DNA from: Actinomycetes bacterium | Lineage (GTDB): Bacteria; Actinomycetota; Acidimicrobiia; Acidimicrobiales; RAAP-2 | Reading direction: 5' to 3' | Assembly (NCBI GenBank): GCA_021841725.1 | Contig: JAKCEC010000096.1 | Span: 1 to 5,688 of the forward strand | Length of the DNA stretch: 5,688 nucleotides | Part shown: in pieces, positions 1-5,199 of the stretch | How the letters are laid out: each line of letters opens with the position of its first letter | How positions within the stretch are numbered: position 1 is the stretch's first letter | Translations under genes and position numbers: made by a program | Notes under the pieces: generated by a model | Databases searched by the model: none | What the model saw: the letters and a program-made list of their open reading frames with translations, nothing else | What the model was told of the DNA's origin: nothing

Positions 1-1027
1 GACGGGGGCGGTGATGGCCATGTACTCGAATCCGACCTACGAACCCGAGTACCTCGCCTCGCCCAGCTACAGCACCGCCCTGGCGTACTACAACAAGTAC
101 GCCAAGAACAACGCCAATGGCTTCCCGCCGCTGGGGCTGCTGGCGACCCAGCAGATCTTCCCGCCGGGTTCGACGTTCAAGATCGTCACCACGGCGGCGG
201 CCACGTTGTACCGGCCCGACCTCTTGACCAAGTCGTACCCGAAGGTCGCCTTCATCGTGCCGCCCACGTCGAACAAGCGGCTCTACAACGACGGCGGGAG
301 TGCGTGCGGGGGCACCGTGCAGATCATGTTGCCCGTCTCGTGCGACCCCGGCTACGCCAGTATCGGGCTCGACCTGGGGGCGCCCGACCTGGTGAAGGCG
401 GCCGACGCCTTTGGCTACAACAGCACGCCCCCGCTCGACTTGCCCGCGGGGCGCCCCATCATCTCGAGCGCGCTCTTCCCCTCGGTCGCGAGTCTCAAGT
501 ACAACCTCCCCTTCGTGGCCTACTCGGCGATCGGCCAGGGCAACGTCCGTTCCACCACGCTCGAGCAAGCGCTCGTGGCGGCGGGAGTCGCTGACGGGGG
601 CACCATCATGACGCCGCACCTGATGTCCTCCATCGTCGGACCCGACGGCACCGTCATCAAGAAGTACGTCAATTCGGTCTGGAAGAAACCCCTTAGCGCG
701 GCTCAGGCCGGCCTCATCGTGCCCCTGATGCGCAACGTGGTGGTCTTCGGCACCGCCTCGGGGGTGGGGTTCTTGCCCCAGGACCAAGTCGCCGCCAAGA
801 CCGGTACCGCCCAGGAGCGCAACTTGACCCAGACCGACGACTGGATGATCGCGTTCGCCCCGGCGTCCAAGCCGACGGTGGCCGTCGCGGTCATGATGCC
901 CTACCAACCGAAGTCGAACTACGGGGCCACGGTGGCCGGACCCATCGTCAAGTGTCTGATCGAGGGGGCCCTGGCCATCCAGGCCGGACAACCGGCCACC
1001 GGGACGTCCTCCACGTGCGCCAGCTGA
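1..1027 (+). CDS. pbpA: PbpA-type class B penicillin-binding protein, C-terminal transpeptidase domain (5' partial)
   Basis: This is the D,D-transpeptidase domain of a membrane-anchored penicillin-binding protein that cross-links peptidoglycan outside the membrane. The reading frame is open to the left edge (codons start at base 2, reading TGAVMAMYSNPTYEP, the usual run-in to a class B transpeptidase), so the GTG at base 11 is internal. Numbering from base 11, the active-site SxxK is S54-T-F-K57 after PPG, the second motif is S110-C-D112, and the third is K263-T-G-T. The stretch SAIGQGNV and the later MTPHL are also typical of the family. C99 and C111 flank the second motif and could form a disulfide. 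The N-terminal anchor and dimerisation domain are outside the window. Position just upstream of a PASTA kinase supports PbpA rather than FtsI. The Asp in motif 2, where actinobacterial PbpA usually has Asn, is unusual. The family call is secure; the exact paralogue is slightly less so. Confidence 0.93.
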   Translation, partial: TGAVMAMYSNPTYEPEYLASPSYSTALAYYNKYAKNNANGFPPLGLLATQQIFPPGSTFKIVTTAAATLYRPDLLTKSYPKVAFIVPPTSNKRLYNDGGSACGGTVQIMLPVSCDPGYASIGLDLGAPDLVKAADAFGYNSTPPLDLPAGRPIISSALFPSVASLKYNLPFVAYSAIGQGNVRSTTLEQALVAAGVADGGTIMTPHLMSSIVGPDGTVIKKYVNSVWKKPLSAAQAGLIVPLMRNVVVFGTASGVGFLPQDQVAAKTGTAQERNLTQTDDWMIAFAPASKPTVAVAVMMPYQPKSNYGATVAGPIVKCLIEGALAIQAGQPATGTSSTCAS

Positions 1028-1060
1028 GTAAGAACGTGGTGAGAGGCGGGCCAGAGGGCG

Positions 1061-1066
1061 TAGGCT
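1061..1066 (+). promoter_or_regulatory. Candidate -10 hexamer for the kinase gene
   Basis: TAGGCT matches the actinobacterial -10 pattern TANNNT and ends 9 bases before the kinase ATG at 1076. Transcription would start at, or a few bases before, the start codon. The only Shine-Dalgarno-like run, AGGGG at 1070-1074, sits one base from the ATG, too close for a normal ribosome binding site. No TTGACA-like -35 is visible about 17 bases upstream. The gene could also be read through from pbpA, which ends 48 bases upstream. Confidence 0.35.
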
Positions 1067-1075
1067 ATTAGGGGT

Positions 1076-3130
1076 ATGGAGCCCGTCGCGGACGCCCGCC
1101 TTTATAATCACCGTTATCAGGTGACTCACCTCATCGCGCGTGGTGGCATGGCGATGGTCTATCGCGCCCAGGACCTTCTACTCAATCGTCCCGTCGCGCT
1201 GAAAATCCTCTACCCCGAATTGAGCGCCGACCCGTTGTTCGTCGAACGCTTCCGCCGCGAGGCCCAGGCCGCCGCGAAACTGTCGCACCCCAACATCGTC
1301 CCGGTCTTCGACTGGGGCGAGGACGAGGGGACCTACTTCATCGTGATGGAGCTGGTCGAGGGGAGGTCCCTGGCCGAAGTACTGCGGGGGGGCACCACGC
1401 TGACCGCCTCACGCACCGCGCAACTCGCCTCGCAGGTAGCCGCCGCCCTCAACTACGCCCACCGCAACGGCATGGTCCACCGCGACGTCAAGCCGGGCAA
1501 CATCTTGATCACCGCCGACGCCCAGGTGAAGGTGACGGACTTCGGCATCGCGCAGGCGATGTCGAGCGAGGACCACCTCGCCGAAGACGGTCTGGTCATG
1601 GGGACCGCCACCTACTCCTCACCCGAGCAGGCCGAGGGGGCGGCGGTAGACGGACGATCCGACATCTACGCCCTGGGTGTCGTGATGTACGAGATGCTGG
1701 TGGGCCGACCGCCCTTCGTCGGTGACACGCCCCTGGAGGTGTCGACCCAGCACGTCCACGGAGTCGTGACCCCGCCGACGCAGGTGAACGCGGCCGTGCC
1801 CCGCGACCTCGAGGCCATCGTGATGAAGTCGTTGTCGCGCTCGCCCGACTTGCGCTACCCCACCGCGGACGAGTTGCGCGCGGACCTGTTGCGCTTCGTC
1901 GACGGTCAACCCGTGCACGCCGCGGGCGCCGTGGGCGCCTTCTTCGGCAACGATTCGACGCAGATGGTGCAGAAGGTCGAGACGGGCGAGCGGACCCAGG
2001 CCGTGCCGGTGCTGCGCGGGCCGCGCCGCGACGTCCGGGTTCGCCGGCGCCGTTCCAACGCGGGTCTGATCAGTTCTCTGGTGGTCGTGGTCCTGGTGGC
2101 GGCGGGGGTGGGTGCGTACTTCGCCCTCTCGAGCAACAACAACCTGTCGGTGATGCCGTCGCTGGCGGGCAAGGACGTCGCGACCGCGACTGCGGCGCTG
2201 ACCACCGGAGGAATCAGTGCGACGCGGATCACCCAGTCCCAGATCAACTCCGCCACCGTCGCCCTGGGCAAGATCGTGCGCACCGCGCCCGCGGCCGGGG
2301 CCAAGATCACGTCGGGTTCCTCCGTCGTGCTCTACGTGTCCAAGGGTAAATTGATCCCGCCGGTCGTGGTGCCCGCGGTGACCAACCAATCGGTGCAGTC
2401 CGCGGAACTGGCGCTCAAGGCCAAGAACCTCAACTTCACCGTGCAGAACGTGACGTCGGGCTGCGTCGCCCAGCGCGCCCCCAACGTCGTGCTGTGCACG
2501 TCGCCGGTCGCGGGGACCTCGGTGAAGCAACAGTCGCTGGTCGTGCTCTACGTGCTCCCCCAGAACGGCGCCTTCTCCGTGCCCAACGTCGCCGGCGACA
2601 CCGCCGTCGCGGCCAGCAACGCCCTGGGCTCGTACCAGTTGACCGTGAGCGGGACGCCGACGTCGCACTGTTCGAACTCCTACGCCCAGGGACTGGTGGT
2701 GGGCACCAATCCCGCCGCCGGGGCCCAGGTCACCTCGGGGACGTCGATCCAGTTGATCACCTCCTCGGGGGGCTGCCCGGCGACGGTCCCGTACCTGCTG
2801 GGCCGCACCAGCACCACGGCGCAGTCGTTGTTGCAGAGTGCGGGCTTCGTGGTGGTGGAGGACGTGGCGCCGGCCAACTTGTGCACCACCGCGCAGGTGG
2901 GCGCCGTGGTGACCCAGAGCGTGCACCCCGGTTTCTCCGCCCCCTACGGTTCGACGATCACTATCCAGTACTGCCAGAGCGTGGGCACCACGGGTGTCAT
3001 CGGGACCACCGGGACCACCGGCGCCACGGGGGTCACGGGGGTGACCGGTACCTCCGGAACGCCCACCACGGCGGTGACGACCACGACCGTCGCACCGACG
3101 GGTCCCGGTAACGGCCACGGCAAGGGCTGA
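1076..3130 (+). CDS. pknB: PASTA-domain Ser/Thr protein kinase (PknB family), 684 aa
   Basis: This transmembrane receptor-type kinase probably regulates wall synthesis and division by phosphorylating cytoplasmic and membrane proteins. The kinase domain (about 14-275) has a Gly-rich loop ARGGMAMVY, Lys K43, alphaC Glu E62, H135-R-D137 with K139 and N142, D155-F-G, and GTATYSSPEQ at 176-185. All catalytic residues are present. A basic juxtamembrane segment (about 278-328) precedes one membrane helix (about 330-351). Four PASTA domains follow at about 357-424, 428-496, 500-565 and 568-635. In the wider family these bind muropeptides or lipid II. The C-terminus has nine Gly-X-Y triplets (637-663), a Thr-rich run and GPGNGHGKG. 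The ATG at 1076 gives the usual short lead into the kinase domain. Oddities are acidic residues replacing the usual activation-loop threonines, six paired extracellular cysteines, and the collagen-like tail. Position between pbpA and crgA supports the PknB call. Confidence 0.96.
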   Translation: MEPVADARLYNHRYQVTHLIARGGMAMVYRAQDLLLNRPVALKILYPELSADPLFVERFRREAQAAAKLSHPNIVPVFDWGEDEGTYFIVMELVEGRSLAEVLRGGTTLTASRTAQLASQVAAALNYAHRNGMVHRDVKPGNILITADAQVKVTDFGIAQAMSSEDHLAEDGLVMGTATYSSPEQAEGAAVDGRSDIYALGVVMYEMLVGRPPFVGDTPLEVSTQHVHGVVTPPTQVNAAVPRDLEAIVMKSLSRSPDLRYPTADELRADLLRFVDGQPVHAAGAVGAFFGNDSTQMVQKVETGERTQAVPVLRGPRRDVRVRRRRSNAGLISSLVVVVLVAAGVGAYFALSSNNNLSVMPSLAGKDVATATAALTTGGISATRITQSQINSATVALGKIVRTAPAAGAKITSGSSVVLYVSKGKLIPPVVVPAVTNQSVQSAELALKAKNLNFTVQNVTSGCVAQRAPNVVLCTSPVAGTSVKQQSLVVLYVLPQNGAFSVPNVAGDTAVAASNALGSYQLTVSGTPTSHCSNSYAQGLVVGTNPAAGAQVTSGTSIQLITSSGGCPATVPYLLGRTSTTAQSLLQSAGFVVVEDVAPANLCTTAQVGAVVTQSVHPGFSAPYGSTITIQYCQSVGTTGVIGTTGTTGATGVTGVTGTSGTPTTAVTTTTVAPTGPGNGHGKG
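2984..3064 (+). repeat. Collagen-like Gly-X-Y triplet repeat at the kinase C-terminus
   Basis: Nine consecutive 9-base units encode Gly-X-Y triplets at residues 637-663: GTT, GVI, GTT, GTT, GAT, GVT, GVT, GTS and GTP. Two adjacent units (3002-3010 and 3011-3019) are identical as DNA, which suggests growth by slippage or duplication. The repeat lies beyond the last PASTA domain, so it should be extracytoplasmic. Confidence 0.85.
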
Positions 3131-3142
3131 GCCGGCGCGTTG

Positions 3143-3166
3143 ACTAGCATCGGTCGCATGGCTAGT
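3143..3166. repeat. Inverted repeat ACTAGC-N12-GCTAGT over the crgA start
   Basis: Perfect 6-base arms at 3143-3148 and 3161-3166 flank 12 bases that contain the end of the candidate -10 and the crgA ATG. Both arms contain CTAG, a tetranucleotide expected to be scarce in GC-rich DNA. If transcription starts at the ATG, the left arm is not transcribed, so the dyad would act as a DNA site rather than an RNA hairpin. It could equally be chance. Confidence 0.3.
3145..3150 (+). promoter_or_regulatory. Candidate leaderless -10 hexamer for crgA
   Basis: TAGCAT matches TANNNT and ends 7 bases before the ATG at 3158, so the predicted transcript would begin at or next to the start codon. The seven bases between them (CGGTCGC) contain no Shine-Dalgarno sequence. 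The hexamer overlaps the left arm of an inverted repeat at 3143-3166. No convincing -35 is seen. Confidence 0.45.
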
Positions 3167-3430
3167 TCCGGATCCAAGAAGGCGGCGAAGTCGGTGGGTC
3201 GCTACGTCGACCCCCACGTGCGGGGTCGGGTGACCGCCAAGCAGCAGGTGTCGCACGACCATTCACCGCACTGGTTCGGTTGGGTCCTCTTGGACCTGAT
3301 GCTCTTCGGGGTGCTGGTGATCACCCTCAACTATCTGCAGGTACTGCCGGGCTCGACGTCGTCGTGGTACCTGGTGTTGGGCCTGGCCGCGTTGTTCAGC
3401 GCGTTCTACCTCGCCACGCGGTTCCGGTAG
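3158..3430 (+). CDS. crgA: Cell division protein CrgA, 90 aa
   Basis: CrgA is a small inner-membrane protein of actinobacteria that acts at the septum. In mycobacteria it binds FtsZ, FtsQ, FtsI and the wall-elongation protein CwsA. The predicted protein has a basic cytoplasmic N-terminus (residues 1 to about 40, rich in Lys and Arg), a first membrane helix starting near WFGWVLLDLMLFGVLV, a short loop LQVLPGSTSS, and a second helix WYLVLGLAALFSAFYLATRF that ends almost at the C-terminus. This two-helix layout and the length of about 90 residues fit the family. The ATG at 3158 is preferred over an in-frame TTG at 3140 because a -10 element lies between them and would leave the TTG untranscribed from that promoter. 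The gene lies 27 bases after the kinase gene and may also be co-transcribed with it. Its stop is 4 bases from the stop of the convergent pirin gene. Confidence 0.9.
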   Translation: MASSGSKKAAKSVGRYVDPHVRGRVTAKQQVSHDHSPHWFGWVLLDLMLFGVLVITLNYLQVLPGSTSSWYLVLGLAALFSAFYLATRFR

Positions 3431-3434
3431 TCCC

Positions 3435-4391
3435 CTAGATGTGGTCGGCCGGGATCTGGCCGAGGCGCCCGGCCTGGTAGTCCTCGAAGGCTTGCTGCAA
3501 CTCCGCGCGGGTATTCATCACGAAGGGCCCGTAGGCGGCCACCGGTTCACGGATCGCTTCACCGCCCAAGACGAGGACTTCGAAGGCGCGGGTGCGAGAA
3601 TCCTGGGTCTCGTCGGCCGAGAGCACGAGCACGTCGCCGTCGACGTGCACCGCCATTTGGCCCGTGCCCACGGCGTGTCGCTCGGTACCGACGGTCCCGC
3701 GTCCCGCGAGGACGTAGGTCAGGGCGTTGAAGCGGGGATTCCAGGGCAGCACCAACTGTCCACCGGGCAGGAGCGTGACGTGCACCAGGGTGATCGCGGT
3801 GTGCGTCGAGCCCGGACCCACGTGTTCACCGAGCGAACCTGCGATCACGCGGATGATGGCGTCGCCGTTCTCGTTGGTCACCAGCGCCACCTCGCGCGAA
3901 CCAATGTCCTGGTAGCGCGGATTGGTCATCTTTAGTCGCGCGGGCAGGTTGACCCAGAGTTGGATGCCGTGAAAGAGACCGCCGGAGTCGATCAGGGCGT
4001 CCGGGGGTCGTTCGATGTGCAAGATGCCCGCGCCCGCAGTCATCCACTGCGTGGCGCCGTCTTGGATGACGCCGCCCCCGCCGATGGAGTCCTGGTGCAA
4101 GAAGGTGCCCTCCATCATGTAGGTGACGGTCTCGAAGCCGCGGTGCGGGTGCCACGGCGTGCCCTTGGGCTCGCCCGGTCCGTAGTCGATCTCACCCATC
4201 TGGTCCATGTGGATGAACGGGTCCAAGTCACTCGGGTCGACGCCGGCGAAGGCCCGACGCACCGGGAACCCCTCGCCCTCGAGTCCGCGCGGGGCGGTCG
4301 TGATCGACGTGACCCGACGCGGTCGGTCCGCGCCCGTGACGGCGACGACTTTGGGTAGTTCTAACGGGTTGTCAACGGAGATCGCGGGCAC
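3435..4391 (-). CDS. Pirin family protein (bicupin), 318 aa
   Basis: Pirins are two-domain cupin proteins that bind one metal ion, usually iron, in the N-terminal cupin. Some bacterial members oxidise quercetin and others bind metabolic enzymes, but the substrate cannot be read from sequence. The N-terminal cupin has LDPFIHMDQMG at 56-66, H81-P-H83-RGFETVTYM, and H125-I-E127 after WMTAGAGIL. These are the four expected metal ligands (His, His, His, Glu). The C-terminal cupin runs from about 195 and ends with the family signature GPFVMNTRAELQQAFEDYQAG from about 288. Length is slightly above the usual value of just under 300, mostly through the N-terminus. The GTG start at 4391 is the only reasonable one, since the next Met is M62. 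It lies 4 bases after the stop of the upstream membrane-protein gene, so the two may form an operon, although a -10-like hexamer also sits just before it. Confidence 0.93.
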   Translation of the reverse strand: MPAISVDNPLELPKVVAVTGADRPRRVTSITTAPRGLEGEGFPVRRAFAGVDPSDLDPFIHMDQMGEIDYGPGEPKGTPWHPHRGFETVTYMMEGTFLHQDSIGGGGVIQDGATQWMTAGAGILHIERPPDALIDSGGLFHGIQLWVNLPARLKMTNPRYQDIGSREVALVTNENGDAIIRVIAGSLGEHVGPGSTHTAITLVHVTLLPGGQLVLPWNPRFNALTYVLAGRGTVGTERHAVGTGQMAVHVDGDVLVLSADETQDSRTRAFEVLVLGGEAIREPVAAYGPFVMNTRAELQQAFEDYQAGRLGQIPADHI

Positions 4392-4395
4392 GTCC

Positions 4396-5172
4396 TCAGC
4401 CTAACGTCAGCGTGCGTGCGCGCGACCGTTCCCGTCGCCCCAGCGCCAGTACGCCGACGACGATGAGCACGGCGAAGCCCCCGGCGACGTTGCCCGAACC
4501 CCAATCGAGACCGCCGCGCGCGTGCGACACGCCCAACGCGTCGGCGTAGGAGGCCCCGAGGGGACGCGTCAGGACGTAACTGATCCAGAAGGCCGCCACC
4601 GCATTGGCGTCGGCGTAGCGGTAGGCCAGTCCCGGCACCACGATCAGGGCACTAAAGACGAGGCCCGAGGCGAAGTAGCCCGCGTGCAGACTCACCGCGG
4701 TCCAGTCGCCGGTGGCGGTGCCGAGCGCGAAGGTGGTGGTGACGCTGAGCCAGTAGAACATCTCGCGCCGGGCGGTGTTGATCGAGTGGAGCGAGAGCGT
4801 GCCCTCCACCCGGTACCACGTGAAGAAGATCACCGCGAGGGCTACGGCGAAGAACGAGGTCGAGTCGGCGTAGGCGACGCCCAGGGCGACGTGGGCGACG
4901 TCGGCGCACATCGTGCCAAAGACGCTGACCATCACGACCGCGAACCAGTAGGGCAGCGTCTGGTACCGGGGGCGCGTGAACTGCCAGGTCAGGCCGGCGA
5001 GGAACACCAGGCCGGCGAGGACCACCACCAGGGGCGGGGAATAGTGATGCACCAGGAAGTCCGACGCCGCCTCACCCATGGCGGTGGTGAGGAGCTTGAC
5101 GCCCCAGAAGCCGACGCCGACCGTCGGGACCTTCGCGGCGCGCGCGCGGTGTGTCGCGAGGGAGACGGGCAT
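4396..5172 (-). CDS. DUF347-repeat integral membrane protein (COG4705-like), 258 aa
   Basis: The family is recognised from its repeat and has no function that I can state with confidence. The protein is very hydrophobic, with roughly eight membrane helices and short ends. It has four internal repeats, each with an aromatic pair or FW/YW followed by exactly W-x9-G-x4-D: W23/G33/D38, W76/G86/D91, W141/G151/D156 and W196/G206/D211. The first repeat carries the family's GE pair (G33-E34) and the last carries LTRPLGA. Acidic residues inside predicted helices at matching places would suit transport of a cation or other small solute, but that is inference. The ATG at 5172 starts 27 bases after the aminotransferase stop and has no Shine-Dalgarno. 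The pirin gene follows after 4 bases. A basic tail (about 246-253) is probably cytoplasmic. Confidence 0.88.
   Translation of the reverse strand: MPVSLATHRARAAKVPTVGVGFWGVKLLTTAMGEAASDFLVHHYSPPLVVVLAGLVFLAGLTWQFTRPRYQTLPYWFAVVMVSVFGTMCADVAHVALGVAYADSTSFFAVALAVIFFTWYRVEGTLSLHSINTARREMFYWLSVTTTFALGTATGDWTAVSLHAGYFASGLVFSALIVVPGLAYRYADANAVAAFWISYVLTRPLGASYADALGVSHARGGLDWGSGNVAGGFAVLIVVGVLALGRRERSRARTLTLG
4398..4403 (-). promoter_or_regulatory. Candidate leaderless -10 hexamer for the pirin gene
   Basis: Read on the minus strand, TAGGCT (the same hexamer as before the kinase gene) ends 6 bases before the pirin GTG. It overlaps the last codons of the upstream membrane-protein gene; its final T is the first base of that gene's TGA stop. 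The bases between, GAGGAC, resemble a Shine-Dalgarno but abut the start codon, so they are badly placed for ordinary initiation. Translational coupling to the upstream gene is an alternative. Confidence 0.35.
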
Positions 5173-5180
5173 GGGTGCCG

Positions 5181-5186
5181 AGTCTA
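5181..5186 (-). promoter_or_regulatory. Candidate leaderless -10 hexamer for the DUF347 gene
   Basis: On the minus strand TAGACT, a common actinobacterial -10 form, ends 8 bases before the ATG at 5172. The bases between, CGGCACCC, hold no Shine-Dalgarno. It lies in the 27-base gap after the aminotransferase gene, giving this gene a possible promoter of its own. No -35 is evident. Confidence 0.42.
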
Positions 5187-5199
5187 GGACGGGTGTCGT

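Noticed and set aside
11..13. GTG at 11 as a real start of the penicillin-binding protein
   Set aside because: The frame is open to the edge and reads TGAV into family sequence; the N-terminal half of the protein must lie upstream.
1136..1162. Missing first glycine in the kinase Gly-rich loop (ARGGMA) as a sign of a pseudokinase
   Set aside because: ARGGMA-type loops are common in actinobacterial PknB-like kinases, and Lys, HRD, Asn and DFG are all intact.
3031..3046. Hairpin GGTCAC-GGGG-GTGACC inside the kinase gene
   Set aside because: It arises from the Gly-Val-Thr repeat codons and has no T-tract or regulatory context.
3140..3157. TTG at 3140 as the crgA start, adding six residues
   Set aside because: It has no Shine-Dalgarno, and the candidate -10 lies between it and the ATG at 3158, so the ATG is the better start.
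1619..3262. A 547-codon open frame antisense to the kinase gene
   Set aside because: The product is dominated by Arg, Gly and His with no recognisable domain. Long antisense frames are expected opposite GC-rich genes, and the plus-strand kinase is unmistakable.
3445..3463. Hairpin TCGGCC-N7-GGCCGA near the convergent crgA and pirin ends, as a terminator
   Set aside because: It has only a 6-base stem, lies inside the pirin coding region, and has no T-tract on either strand.
3441..4358. Two plus-strand frames (3441-3935 and 3960-4358) opposite the pirin gene
   Set aside because: Both are antisense shadows without recognisable motifs; the minus-strand pirin has all four metal ligands and the C-terminal signature.
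4522..5187. A 221-codon plus-strand frame opposite the DUF347 gene
   Set aside because: The composition is rich in Gly, Arg, Glu and His with no domain or membrane segment, while the minus-strand product shows a clear fourfold family repeat.
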